A stretch of DNA of 64,000 nt from Microbacterium keratanolyticum (GCF_016907255.1 NZ_JAFBBQ010000001.1:2418001-2482000), one strand, 5' to 3'. Positions 33,848 through 42,527 are shown, counted from the first letter of the stretch. Notes: generated by a model from the sequence alone, not told the origin. Made by a program: numbers and translations.

Positions 33848-34884
33848 CGGATGTCTCCTTCGGGGAACGGCACCTCGGACGCGACGCCGAGGAGGGTGAG
33901 TTCTTCGATTGTCGCCGCAGGCAGGTCGATGCCAGCGCTCAGGCGCGCGGCCTTCGTGCGCTCCTCGGGTTCGCCGGGCACCAGGACCTGGCTGTTCCCC
34001 GGCGCGGGGGCGATGGCGTGCGCGTCGGCCGCGAGGCCATCCATGCGCTGTGTGAACTGCCCGAACGGAAGGAACCGCTCGACGTCGAGTGCGAGCATCC
34101 AGTGGCCGACATCCTGCGGGCGGGAGAAGTCGGAGTACATGTTTCCGATTCCGGAGGCGATGGCGGCGCCCGAGAGCACACCGCCCAGCACTTCGGTCAG
34201 ATAGGCGAGACCGTAGCCCTTGGGGCCGCCCGCGGGCAGCAGTGCCTTCACGGCCTGCGGGTCGGTGGTCGGGCGGCCCTCGGCATCGACTCCCCAGTCG
34301 GCAGGAATCGGTTTACCGGCCGCCTGAGCCACCATCACGCGCCCCATCGCGCTCGTGCTGGTCGCCATGTCGAGGCTGATCGGGTCGCCGCCGGTGGGCG
34401 CGGCGAAGGCGAACGGGTTGGTGCCGAGGAAGGCATCTCGTCCGCCGAACGGGACGACCGCCGGCTCGGAGTTCGAGACGACGATGCCGATCTTGCCCTG
34501 CGCAGCCAGTGCGCGGGCGTAGTAGCCGGCTGTGCCGAAGTGCGTGCTGCCGTGGATGACGGCGCTCGCGACACCGAGTTCGCCGCTCGCCTCGACGAGG
34601 GCTGCGACGGCCGCCCTGGCGGCGAGCTGCCCGGGAGCGCCGGCGGCGTCCACGCGGATGACACCACCCTCGCGGGTCACGACCGGCCGTGCGGTGGGAA
34701 CGACGAGTCCGGCGTCGATGCGCGCGTGGTAGGCCGGCAGCCGGATCACGCCGTGCGAATCGACTCCGCGGAGGTTCGCGTCGACGAGTGTGTCGGCGAT
34801 GTAGGCCGCGTCATCGTCGCTGTAGCCCCACGAGACGAGAAGCCTCGCTGCCCAGGACTGGAGCGCTGTGCTGTCGAACGTCAT
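33844..34884 (-). CDS. Ldh2/malate dehydrogenase-family oxidoreductase (YiaK/AllD-like)
   Basis: A 346-residue member of the Ldh2 family (malate/L-lactate, ureidoglycolate and 2,3-diketo-L-gulonate reductases), which does not use a Rossmann fold. Family blocks are NLRGVDSHGVIRLPAY, STHFGTAGYYA, FLGTNPFAFAAP and GPKGYGLAYLTEVLGGVLSG. The ATG at 34884 was chosen because AAAGGGA lies just before it; a longer open frame upstream has no such site. First gene of the leftward unit. Similarity of context to YiaK with SgbH suggests diketogulonate-type chemistry (inference). Confidence 0.85.
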   Translation of the reverse strand: MTFDSTALQSWAARLLVSWGYSDDDAAYIADTLVDANLRGVDSHGVIRLPAYHARIDAGLVVPTARPVVTREGGVIRVDAAGAPGQLAARAAVAALVEASGELGVASAVIHGSTHFGTAGYYARALAAQGKIGIVVSNSEPAVVPFGGRDAFLGTNPFAFAAPTGGDPISLDMATSTSAMGRVMVAQAAGKPIPADWGVDAEGRPTTDPQAVKALLPAGGPKGYGLAYLTEVLGGVLSGAAIASGIGNMYSDFSRPQDVGHWMLALDVERFLPFGQFTQRMDGLAADAHAIAPAPGNSQVLVPGEPEERTKAARLSAGIDLPAATIEELTLLGVASEVPFPEGDIR

Positions 34885-34942
34885 GTCGATTCCCTTTCGC
34901 ATCTTTGCGTGGTGTGCGGGTGTGTCGTGCAGATGCACTCTC

Positions 34943-34968
34943 GCATAATAATCTTATTCGTAATACTT
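34943..34968. promoter_or_regulatory. AT-rich divergent control element A (candidate GntR operator)
   Basis: A 26-base AT-rich block, rare in this genome, lies in the 121-bp gap between the Ldh2-family and isomerase genes. It contains the dyad AATAA-TC-TTATT (34947-34958). Read on the minus strand it begins AAGTAT and aligns with the element at 38700-38723. It may serve both divergent promoters as an operator of the DgoR-like regulator at 37083-37844. Confidence 0.45.
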
Positions 34969-35005
34969 TTATACCCGACCCCCCGAAAATCAGAGCGAGG
35001 AATCA

Positions 35006-35992
35006 ATGAGGATCAGCGTTTTCCCCAAGGGCGATCTCACCGCCTTGGCGGTCGACCGCACCATGACGGTGTTCGACTGGATCGAAAAGGCCCGGGTGCT
35101 CCCGGCCGAAGGGCTGGAGCTGTACAGCGGAATGTTCTGGCAGACCGACGATGATCACATCGATCAGGTCGGCGAGCATCTCGCGGCCGCCGGATTCGAG
35201 ATGCCGATGCTGTGCGTCTCTCCCGACTTCACCAACCCGGATCCCGAGGTGCGCAAAGCGGAGTTCGATCGTGAGATCGAGATGATGCGCATCACAGCTC
35301 GACTGGGTGGGCGGGGCGCGAGCACGCGCGTGCTCTCCGGGCAGAAGCATCCCGAGGTCTCCCGCGAGCAGGGCGTGGAGTGGGTCGTCGATGCGATCAC
35401 CCGGCTGCTCCCGATCGCGCGGGAACTGGGCGTCACGCTCGGACTGGAGAACCACTACAAGGACGGCTTCTGGCGCTACCCCGAGTTCGCGCAGAAGTCG
35501 GATGTGTTCCTGGAGATCCTCAACGCGATCGACGACAGGGCGAGCTTCGGTGTGCAGTTCGACCCCTCGAACGCGATCGTCGCCGGCGATGACTCCGCGG
35601 ACTTCCTCGAGCAGGTCATCGACCGTGTCGTCACGATGCAGGCATCCGACCGCTCACTTGCTCCCGGAGCATCGCTCGACGATCTGCGCCAGAGCGACGG
35701 CACGCTCGGCTATTCGCCCGCGCTTCAGCACGGCGTGATCGGCCAGGGGCTCAATGACTACGACCGCATCTTCCGCACCCTCGCCGACGCCGGCTACGAC
35801 GGCTGGATCAGCATCGAGGACGGCGTCAACGGCATGGGCGAGATGGCCGAGTCGGTCGAGTTCCTCCGCGAGGCGCGCGACACGTACTTCGGAGGGTCCA
35901 CCGCGGTGCGCGTGCGCACGCACGAGGCGGCGCTCGCCGCCGCGGGACTCCCGAGCATCGCTCGGGGCGAGATCGAGGAGGTCGCACGATGA
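35006..35992 (+). CDS. Sugar phosphate isomerase/epimerase family TIM-barrel protein
   Basis: A 328-residue xylose-isomerase-like barrel (AP_endonuc_2 superfamily). Metal-ligand positions are visible in GLELYSGMFW, LGLENHYKDGFWR, GVQFDPSNAIVAGDD and WISIEDGVNG. Relatives include hydroxypyruvate isomerase, IolE/IolI and L-xylulose-5-phosphate 3-epimerase (UlaE/SgbU). AGCGAGG precedes the ATG. It overlaps the Zn-alcohol dehydrogenase by ATGA. The reaction is not fixed by sequence alone. Confidence 0.85.
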   Translation: MRISVFPKGDLTALAVDRTMTVFDWIEKARVLPAEGLELYSGMFWQTDDDHIDQVGEHLAAAGFEMPMLCVSPDFTNPDPEVRKAEFDREIEMMRITARLGGRGASTRVLSGQKHPEVSREQGVEWVVDAITRLLPIARELGVTLGLENHYKDGFWRYPEFAQKSDVFLEILNAIDDRASFGVQFDPSNAIVAGDDSADFLEQVIDRVVTMQASDRSLAPGASLDDLRQSDGTLGYSPALQHGVIGQGLNDYDRIFRTLADAGYDGWISIEDGVNGMGEMAESVEFLREARDTYFGGSTAVRVRTHEAALAAAGLPSIARGEIEEVAR

Positions 35993-37029
35993 AGGCTCTG
36001 GTGAAGTTCGGGATGAACGACGGCGACGTCGAGGTGCGCGACGTGCCGGAGCCGGAACTGCTGCCCGGCACGGTGCTCGTCGCCGCGCGCGCCGTCGGCG
36101 TGTGCGGCTCCGATATCCACATGTGGCGCAACGGGCAGAGCTGGGAGGTCGCGCTGCCGGTGATCCTCGGGCACGAGACGGCCGGTGTCATCGCCGCCGT
36201 CGCGGACGACGTGACCGGCTGGCAGGTCGGCGATCGCGTCGTCTGTGAGACGGCCGCCTCGATATGCGGCACCTGTGCGCTGTGCCGCACGGGGCGTTAC
36301 AACCTCTGCCCGCACCGTCAGGGGTACGGGGCGATCCGCGACGGTGCCTTCGGCGAGCTGCTGTGTGCCGAACCGCGCGTGCTGCACCGGATTCCGGAGA
36401 ACGTGACCTTCGAGCAGGCCGCGATGACCGAGCCCTTCGCCGTCGCCTACAACGCGCTCGTGGAGCGTGCCACGGTGACCCCCGGCGACATCGTCGTGAT
36501 CCAGGGGGCAGGCGCGATCGGCGCGCTTGCGTTGCAGATCGCGCGCCTGCGCGGTGCCGGCACCACGATCGTGCTGGGTACCCCCGTCGATGAGCACCGT
36601 CTCGCGAAGCTGCGTGAGCTCGGCGCGGACTACACGATCGACGTCACGAAAGAGGACCCCGCGGAGCTGCTCAAGACGCTCGGCGACGGATTCGGCGCCG
36701 ACGTGGTCGTTGACGCCACAGGCGTGAGCATCGCGCTCAAGCAGAGCCTCGAACTCGTTCGTCCCTTCGGATCCATCGTCAAGGTCGGCTGGGGACCGCA
36801 GCCGCTGAACTTCAGCCTCGACCCGCTCGTGGCGAAGGCGGCGACTCTCTACGGTTCCTTCTCGCACACCTGGACGACGTGGGAACGCGTGCTGTCGCTG
36901 TTCTCCACGGGTGCACTCGAGACCGAGAAGGTGCTCGGCGGGGTCTACGAGCTCGCCGACTGGAAGCGTGCGTTCGAAGACATGGAGTCCGGGCGCAACA
37001 TCAAGTCCGTCATGGTGATGCCGGGCTGA
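35989..37029 (+). CDS. Zinc-dependent alcohol (polyol/sugar acid) dehydrogenase
   Basis: A 346-residue medium-chain dehydrogenase. The catalytic zinc site is seen in GVCGSDIHMW and LGHETAGVI; the structural zinc lobe has four Cys in CGTCALCRTGRYNLC; the nucleotide fold begins VVIQGAGAIGALALQ. It resembles sorbitol dehydrogenase, L-idonate 5-dehydrogenase and L-gulonate 5-dehydrogenase, so a C2 or C5 oxidation of a polyol or aldonate is likely. Coupled to the isomerase gene by a 4-bp overlap and ended by a strong hairpin. Confidence 0.9.
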   Translation: MKALVKFGMNDGDVEVRDVPEPELLPGTVLVAARAVGVCGSDIHMWRNGQSWEVALPVILGHETAGVIAAVADDVTGWQVGDRVVCETAASICGTCALCRTGRYNLCPHRQGYGAIRDGAFGELLCAEPRVLHRIPENVTFEQAAMTEPFAVAYNALVERATVTPGDIVVIQGAGAIGALALQIARLRGAGTTIVLGTPVDEHRLAKLRELGADYTIDVTKEDPAELLKTLGDGFGADVVVDATGVSIALKQSLELVRPFGSIVKVGWGPQPLNFSLDPLVAKAATLYGSFSHTWTTWERVLSLFSTGALETEKVLGGVYELADWKRAFEDMESGRNIKSVMVMPG

Positions 37030-37039
37030 TCAACGAAGA

Positions 37040-37068
37040 GGGGCGGATGCTGCGCAGCATCCGCCCTC
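37040..37068. terminator. Bidirectional hairpin terminator
   Basis: GGGCGGATGCTGC (37041-37053) is immediately followed by its exact reverse complement (37054-37066). The arms extend further as purine/pyrimidine tracts. It separates the convergent dehydrogenase and GntR genes and can serve both strands. Confidence 0.8.
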
Positions 37069-37082
37069 TCTGATCTCGGAGA

Positions 37083-37844
37083 TCACACGCCGTAGCGTGC
37101 GCTGACCTCTTCGAACTCCTCCAGCGTGCGCTGCACGAGCGTGAGCGCCATCTCCTGCGCGCTGTTCACATCCCGAGCGACGAGTGCCTCCGCGAGGCGG
37201 ATGTGGTTCGCCACGGATTCGGCGGTGATGTCGTGCATGCCGGGACGGGTGTCGTGGCCGCGGGCGTCGAGCGTCGCACCGATCGTGTCGGCCAGTTGGG
37301 CCATCACCGCGTTGTCGGTGCCCTCCAGCAGCAGACGGTGGAAGCCGGCATCCATCTCGAAGAACTTGCGCGCATCATGGTCGAGGAAGGCCTGCTGCAT
37401 GATCTGCGCGCGCTCGAGGATCTCCGCAGCACTCTCGGCCGAGATGCGCTGCGCCGCGAGCCCCGCGGCGGCATGTTCGATGCCGAGACGGAGTTCGAGC
37501 AGCTGCTTCATCTGCAACGCATAGGTCGGACCCTGCCCGCGCCACTTCACGACATAGGGGTTCAGGAGGTCCCACGACGAGGGCGGCAGCACGCGCGTGC
37601 CGACCTGAGGGCGCGCTTCGACGAGCCCCATAGAGCTCAGCGTGCGGATGCCCTCGCGCACGACGCTGCGTGAGACGCCGAGGCGGTCGCACAGCTGGTC
37701 GGCGTAGACGATGGTGCCCGGCTCGATGACGCCGTCGATGATCTCCTGCCCCAGCACATCGACCACGTGGGCATACAGCCCGCTTCCGATGCGCGCGCGG
37801 TAGCGCGCACTGCTGGTATCCGCCACTCGGGCGCCCCCGTTCAT
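37083..37844 (-). CDS. GntR/FadR-family regulator, DgoR-like
   Basis: A 253-residue regulator with a winged helix (DQLCDRLGVSRSVVREGIRT) and a C-terminal FCD ligand domain with the expected metal-site His residues. The linker segment SSWDLLNPYVVKW matches the W-x-L-L-x-P-x-V-x-x-W seen in DgoR/GntR-type sugar-acid regulators. The galactonate genes downstream support a DgoR-like role. Its start overlaps the stop of the SDR gene (4 bp), so it is expressed from the 38666-38799 region and may control itself. Confidence 0.88.
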   Translation of the reverse strand: MNGGARVADTSSARYRARIGSGLYAHVVDVLGQEIIDGVIEPGTIVYADQLCDRLGVSRSVVREGIRTLSSMGLVEARPQVGTRVLPPSSWDLLNPYVVKWRGQGPTYALQMKQLLELRLGIEHAAAGLAAQRISAESAAEILERAQIMQQAFLDHDARKFFEMDAGFHRLLLEGTDNAVMAQLADTIGATLDARGHDTRPGMHDITAESVANHIRLAEALVARDVNSAQEMALTLVQRTLEEFEEVSARYGV

Positions 37845-38665
37845 CTGCCGTCGGCCGCGAAGTCGTACTCGCCTTCAGCCGCGGCTGCTTCATAGGCGAG
37901 TCGGGGGACCTGTGTCGCCAGTTTTCCCCCGCTGATGTCGATGAGTGTACCGGTGATGTAGCCGGCGAGGTCGGAGGCGAGGAAGCAGATCAGGCTCGAG
38001 ATATCCGACTTGCTGCCCCACTTCCGAAGGCTCAGCGTGTCGAGCAGTCGGGACTGCTCCGGCTGTGGGAGCTCGTCGAAGTGATTGAGCGATGTCGGAA
38101 CCATCCCGGGGGCGTAGGCGTTCGCCGTGATGTTCCACGGGCCGACCTCTCCGGCGAGGGCGCGCGTGAAGTGCGCGACAGCGATCTTCGAGGAGGCGTA
38201 GGCGGCGCTGCCGTAGATGGGGACGAAGGCCGCGAACGATGCGGCGTTGATGATGCGGCCCGCGCGCTGCCGCTTCATGATCGGGAGCACTGCGCGACAC
38301 ATGAGGAACGTGCCCTTGAGGTTGACGTCGTGCGCGAAGTCCCAGGTCTTCTCGTCCAGGCCGTCGATCGGGCCGTTTCCTGCCACTCCCGCATTGTTGA
38401 CGAGGATGTCGATGCGGCCGTACTGCTGCTCGACAGCGGCGATCACCTCGGCGATCTGCGCGCTGTCGCGGATGTCGCAGACGAACTCGCGATGCGCGGC
38501 CCCTGTGGCATCCAGCTCTGCACCGATCGTGGCGAGATCGTCGGCATTGACGTCGATCGACACGGTGGTGACACCTTCTCGGGAGAGCGTCGTGACGATC
38601 TCATGGCCGATACCCTTGCCGACGCCTGTGACGACGGCGACCTTTCCTGCGATGTCGATGTGCAC
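37841..38665 (-). CDS. Short-chain dehydrogenase/reductase
   Basis: A 274-residue classical SDR: cofactor motif TGVGKGIGHE, NNAGVAG, catalytic Ser in NAASFAAF and Tyr/Lys in YASSK. Asp39 in the SIDVNADD stretch after the second strand suggests NAD(H) preference. The GTG start has AAAGGA seven bases upstream. It forms a two-gene unit with the DgoR-like regulator and faces the sugar ABC operon. A polyol or aldonate substrate such as gluconate/5-keto-gluconate is plausible but unproven. Confidence 0.88.
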   Translation of the reverse strand: MHIDIAGKVAVVTGVGKGIGHEIVTTLSREGVTTVSIDVNADDLATIGAELDATGAAHREFVCDIRDSAQIAEVIAAVEQQYGRIDILVNNAGVAGNGPIDGLDEKTWDFAHDVNLKGTFLMCRAVLPIMKRQRAGRIINAASFAAFVPIYGSAAYASSKIAVAHFTRALAGEVGPWNITANAYAPGMVPTSLNHFDELPQPEQSRLLDTLSLRKWGSKSDISSLICFLASDLAGYITGTLIDISGGKLATQVPRLAYEAAAAEGEYDFAADGR

Positions 38666-38699
38666 CGGGAGTCCTTTCTAATCCTCGCACTTGCGTTAC

Positions 38700-38723
38700 A
38701 AGTATGATTTATTAGAATAATGG
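38700..38723. promoter_or_regulatory. AT-rich divergent control element B (candidate GntR operator)
   Basis: AAGTATGATTTATTAGAATA and following bases form an AT-rich island in the 134-bp gap between the SDR and the sugar-binding protein genes. It has the dyad TTATT-AG-AATAA (38709-38720). Its first six bases and spaced AT/AGA/TA positions match element A at 34943-34968 read in reverse. Confidence 0.45.
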
Positions 38724-38799
38724 CACCTTCGGCACCCGACGCCAAGGTTCTTCATCACATCGCGCACCGAAGCGCAGACACAGAGAAGGAGATGCGAAG

Positions 38800-40104
38800 A
38801 TGCATCGAGCTGTATTCAGGACCGCCGCCGTCGCGGCAGCGGGAATCCTTGCGGTAGGTACTCTTGCGGCCTGTGCTCCCGGTGGCGACGCCGGCAGCGG
38901 AGGAGAGGGTGAGGGCGGTGGCACCGTTCGCGTGACGCTGGCGAACCACGTGTGGACCGACATCATCAAGTCGAAGATCCCCGAGTTCGAGAAGGAGACC
39001 GGAATCAAGGTCGAGCTCACCCAGCTCGGCGAAGACCAGCTCTCCGACCAGTACAACGTGAAGCTCAACGCGGGCACCGACGAACTCGACGTCATGATGT
39101 ACCGCCCGCTGCAGGAGGGCAAGCTCTTCGCCCAGAACGGGTACATGGCCGACCTCACGGATCTCGTCAAGGAAGACGCCGACTGGGACTGGAGCGACTT
39201 CCAGTCCGGTCCCGTCGAGACGACGACCTACGAAGGCGCCGTCGTCGGCGTGCCGCTCATCACGGAGTCTCAGGTTCTCTACTACCGCGCCGACCTGCTG
39301 GAGGCGGCAGGACTCGAGGTTCCCACGACGCTCGACGAGCTCGCGGCGGCAGCCAAGACCATCTCCGAGGCGAACCCCGGCGTCGCAGGCTTCGTGGCCC
39401 GCACCGCCCGCTCGGCGGCGGTCACGCAGTTCTCAAGCTTCCTGTACAGCTTCGGCGGTGACTTCATGGACGACGGCAAGGCCAGCGTCGACACCCCCGA
39501 GGCCGTGGAAGCCTACGAGTACTACGGCGGTCTGCTGAACCAGTACGGACCGGCCAACGTCAGCACCGACATGAGCTGGCCCGAGGCCGCGGCGATCTTC
39601 GCCCAGGGTCAGGCCGCGTTCTACACCGACGCGAGCAGCCTCTACCAGAACCTCGCGCTGGAAGAGAACTCCACCGTCTTCGACAAGCTCGGCTACGCCG
39701 CCTTCCCGGCAGGGCCCGCAGGCTCGAAGCCGTACGCGATCCCGTCCTGGGGCCTCGCGATCAACGAGGGATCGAGCAACCAGGCGAACGCCTGGGCGTT
39801 CATCAAGTGGGCGACCAGCTTCGACAGCGTCCTCGCCGTGCAGGAAGAGGGCGTGCCTGGAGCGCGTACCTCTGTGTGGGAGGACCCGAAGGGCACCGCG
39901 AGCTTCCCGCCCGCGCTGGCTGACGCCATCGCAGAGAACGCGAAGAACGGCGTCGGCTACGACCGCCCGCTCGTCGTGAACGTCTCCGAGGCGCGCGAGA
40001 TCGTGGGCGACCCGATCGTCGTCGGCATCACCGGCGGCGACGTCCCCGGTGCGGCGAAGAGCGCGCAGGAGAAGTTCGGCGCCTTCCTCGAAGACGAGAA
40101 CTAA
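38800..40104 (+). CDS. Sugar-binding lipoprotein (ABC importer of the sugar-acid region)
   Basis: A 434-residue family 1 solute-binding lipoprotein with lipobox TLAAC (Cys25) and an acidic Gly-rich tether. Mature-part blocks include VRVTLANHVWTDIIKSKIPE, ADLTDLVKEDADWDW and AIPSWGLAINEGSSNQANAW. AGAAGGAGA precedes the ATG. It leads an operon with two permeases, gluconokinase, galactonate dehydratase and an aldolase. The ligand is therefore probably a galactonate- or gluconate-yielding sugar, or an oligosaccharide containing it. Confidence 0.9.
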   Translation: MHRAVFRTAAVAAAGILAVGTLAACAPGGDAGSGGEGEGGGTVRVTLANHVWTDIIKSKIPEFEKETGIKVELTQLGEDQLSDQYNVKLNAGTDELDVMMYRPLQEGKLFAQNGYMADLTDLVKEDADWDWSDFQSGPVETTTYEGAVVGVPLITESQVLYYRADLLEAAGLEVPTTLDELAAAAKTISEANPGVAGFVARTARSAAVTQFSSFLYSFGGDFMDDGKASVDTPEAVEAYEYYGGLLNQYGPANVSTDMSWPEAAAIFAQGQAAFYTDASSLYQNLALEENSTVFDKLGYAAFPAGPAGSKPYAIPSWGLAINEGSSNQANAWAFIKWATSFDSVLAVQEEGVPGARTSVWEDPKGTASFPPALADAIAENAKNGVGYDRPLVVNVSEAREIVGDPIVVGITGGDVPGAAKSAQEKFGAFLEDEN

Positions 40105-40123
40105 GCACCTAGATTCATCCACC

Positions 40124-40157
40124 ACCGGCGGGGGCGGCGACGTCCGCCCCCACCGGT
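40124..40157 (+). terminator. Intra-operon hairpin between binding protein and permease
   Basis: ACCGGCGGGGGCGG pairs with CCGCCCCCACCGGT (13 of 14 pairs, 6-base loop). No T-run follows; the permease ribosome binding site AAAGGAG comes 8 bases later. It probably stabilises the upstream message or attenuates the permeases, similar to the metQ-metN hairpin. Confidence 0.6.
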
Positions 40158-40176
40158 ACCAACAAAGGAGACGCCG

Positions 40177-41100
40177 GTGAGCAGTGCCGCACGCCGTGAC
40201 CTCGGAACCTGGGGACGCTATTCCCGTTGGGTCAACAAGCACCGCAAATGGGTCTTTGCCGCGCCCGCGATGATCTTCATCGCGCTGCTGCTGATCTTCC
40301 CCCTCGTTTGGACGCTCTACCTGAGCTTCACCAACTCGAAGGGCTCGGTCAGGGCTCCCTTCGACTTCATCGGATTCGAGAACTACGTCAAGGTCCTCAC
40401 CGACACCGAGCGCTTCTGGCCCGCCGTCGGGCGCACTGTCTACTTCACCGGCGGCGCGCTGCTGTTCGAGGTCATCCTCGGGATCGCGATCGCCCTCATG
40501 CTGTGGAAGCCCTTCCGCGGTGAGAAGCTCGTGCGCGTCGCCATCCTGCTGCCTCTCGTCGCGACACCCGTCGCGATCGGCATGATGTGGCGCCTGATCT
40601 TCGAGCCCAACATCGGGTTCGCCAACGAGATGCTCTCGTGGCTCGGCATTCCCGCGCAGCCCTGGCTGAGCAGTCCGGACACCGCGCTGAGCACCCTGAT
40701 CTTCGTCGACGTCTGGCAATGGACGCCTATGGTGACGCTCATCATCCTCGCGGGCCTGACCGCGCTTCCTGAGGAGCCGGATGAGGCCGCCCGGGTCGAT
40801 GGAGCCAACTGGTGGCAGCGCCTCTGGTACGTGACGCTCCCGCTGCTCGCGCCGACGATCATCGCTGCGGTGATCCTGCGCGGCATCGATGCGCTCAAGA
40901 CCTTCGACATCCTCTACGCGACCAAGGGCAAGGGCGGAGGGTCCTTCCACGAGGTGGAGACGCTCAACACCTATGCCTACGGCCTGAGCTTCGACTACAA
41001 CCGCTACGGCCAGGCGTCGACGGTTCTCATCCTCTTCTTCCTGATGATCATCGGACTCATCTGGATCCTCTCCCTGCGTAAGAAGGCGTTGAACAAATGA
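40177..41100 (+). CDS. Sugar ABC transporter permease, MalF type
   Basis: A 307-residue channel subunit with six membrane segments, the first at VFAAPAMIFIALLLIFPLVW. The EAA loop is EPDEAARVDGANWWQRLWYV. The GTG start has AAAGGAG (40165-40171) upstream. It overlaps the next permease by ATGA. The operon supplies no ATPase, so a shared one encoded elsewhere must energise it. Confidence 0.92.
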   Translation: MSSAARRDLGTWGRYSRWVNKHRKWVFAAPAMIFIALLLIFPLVWTLYLSFTNSKGSVRAPFDFIGFENYVKVLTDTERFWPAVGRTVYFTGGALLFEVILGIAIALMLWKPFRGEKLVRVAILLPLVATPVAIGMMWRLIFEPNIGFANEMLSWLGIPAQPWLSSPDTALSTLIFVDVWQWTPMVTLIILAGLTALPEEPDEAARVDGANWWQRLWYVTLPLLAPTIIAAVILRGIDALKTFDILYATKGKGGGSFHEVETLNTYAYGLSFDYNRYGQASTVLILFFLMIIGLIWILSLRKKALNK

Positions 41101-41951
41101 GCGCTACGACTCTCCTCGTGCTCCCCGAGGCACGACGCAAGAAGTTCCCCCTGCCGTCGTTCGCACGCTTCCTCGGTCTTGCCCTGGTCGTGTTCGCCCT
41201 CGTCGCGCCACTCGTGTGGATGGTGCTGGCGAGCTTCAAGACGAACGTCGACATCTACGATCCGTCGAAGTTCTTCAGCTTCGTCCCGACCCTCGCGAAC
41301 TACGCGACCGTCTTCGGGCAGGCGAACTACGCCGCCTACATCTGGAACTCGTTCTTCGTCGCATTCGTCGCGACCGTGCTCTCGCTCGTGCTCGCGGTTC
41401 CCGCGGCCTACAGCATGAGCCGGTTCGTCATGGGCAAGTCGGCGATGGTCGTGCTGCTGGCCCGTATCATCCCCGGCGTCAGCCTGCTCGTGCCCTGGTA
41501 CTTCGTGTTCTCCCAGATGCGGCTGGTCGGCTCGTACACGATCCTCATCATGTCGATGATGTTCGTCTCGCTGCCGCTGATCCTGTACATCATGATGTCG
41601 TACTTCGACTCGATGCCGGAGGAGCTCGAGGAGGCCGCACAGGTCGACGGTCTCACGCCCATCGGCGCGTTCCTGCGCATCACGCTTCCGCTGTCGATGC
41701 CCGGTGTCGCCACCGCCGGCATCCTGTCGTTCATCTTCGCGTGGAACAACTTCATGTTCGCGCTCGTGCTGTCCGGATCGAGCACCAAGACGCTCCCCGT
41801 CGCGATCTTCGACTTCGTCGGCTACGCGAGCATCGACTGGGGTGGGCTGATGGCGGCAGCCGTCATCGTGACACTTCCGATCATGCTGATCGCGCTCTTC
41901 ACGCAGAAGTACATCGTCTCCGGCCTCACCGCCGGCGCCACGAAGGGCTGA
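41097..41951 (+). CDS. Sugar ABC transporter permease, MalG type
   Basis: A 284-residue partner permease with six membrane segments and the EAA loop ELEEAAQVDGLTPIGAFLRI near residues 178-200. Coupled to the preceding permease by a 4-bp overlap. The gluconokinase gene follows after 3 bp, tying import to phosphorylation of the sugar acid. Confidence 0.92.
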   Translation: MSATTLLVLPEARRKKFPLPSFARFLGLALVVFALVAPLVWMVLASFKTNVDIYDPSKFFSFVPTLANYATVFGQANYAAYIWNSFFVAFVATVLSLVLAVPAAYSMSRFVMGKSAMVVLLARIIPGVSLLVPWYFVFSQMRLVGSYTILIMSMMFVSLPLILYIMMSYFDSMPEELEEAAQVDGLTPIGAFLRITLPLSMPGVATAGILSFIFAWNNFMFALVLSGSSTKTLPVAIFDFVGYASIDWGGLMAAAVIVTLPIMLIALFTQKYIVSGLTAGATKG

Positions 41952-41954
41952 GAG

Positions 41955-42527
41955 ATGACGCACACGGCCGCGCACGACGGCGGCCCGAGCCCTGTCGTGC
42001 CCACGCGCCCCGTCGCCATCATCGTGATGGGCACGCAGGGCGTGGGCAAGACGACGATCGGCACGCGGCTCGCGAGTCAGCTGGGGGTGCCGTTCATCGA
42101 CGGCGACCGGCTGCACCCCGCCCGCAACGTCGAGAGGATGGCGTCAGGGCAGCCGTTGAGTGATGAGGACCGCGCGCCATGGCTGCGCATCGTCGGCGAG
42201 GCGCTCGCCGAGCATCAGGCCAGCGGGGGAGTCGTGATCGCCTGTTCCGCGCTCAAGCGCAGCTACCGTGATGTCCTGCGTGCGCACGTTCCGACCGCGT
42301 ATGTCGTCGAACCATGGGGCCCCATCGAGCTCGTGCAGGACCGCGTGCGAGACCGTACGCACGAGTACATGCCTCCGGAGCTCCTGGCCTCGCAGTACGA
42401 GACGCTCGAGCCGCTCGCCGACGATGAGCGTGGCATCCGCGTCAACGTCGAACCCACGCCCGAGCGGATCGTCGAGACCGTTCTTGAGCACTATCAGCGC
42501 GAGAGCGCGAACCAGGAGCAGCCATGA
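41955..42527 (+). CDS. gntK: Gluconokinase-family kinase
   Basis: A 190-residue P-loop kinase of the GntK (AAA_33) type. Walker A is VMGTQGVGKTTIG, and the family block CSALKRSYRDVLR is complete, with the usual DGDRLHP substrate loop. Gluconate to 6-phosphogluconate is the expected reaction, which gnd (45685-47136) could then use. It sits where a 2-keto-3-deoxygalactonate kinase would be expected for the DgoD-DgoA route, so a different or broader substrate is possible. Overlaps the dehydratase gene by ATGA. Confidence 0.88.
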   Translation: MTHTAAHDGGPSPVVPTRPVAIIVMGTQGVGKTTIGTRLASQLGVPFIDGDRLHPARNVERMASGQPLSDEDRAPWLRIVGEALAEHQASGGVVIACSALKRSYRDVLRAHVPTAYVVEPWGPIELVQDRVRDRTHEYMPPELLASQYETLEPLADDERGIRVNVEPTPERIVETVLEHYQRESANQEQP

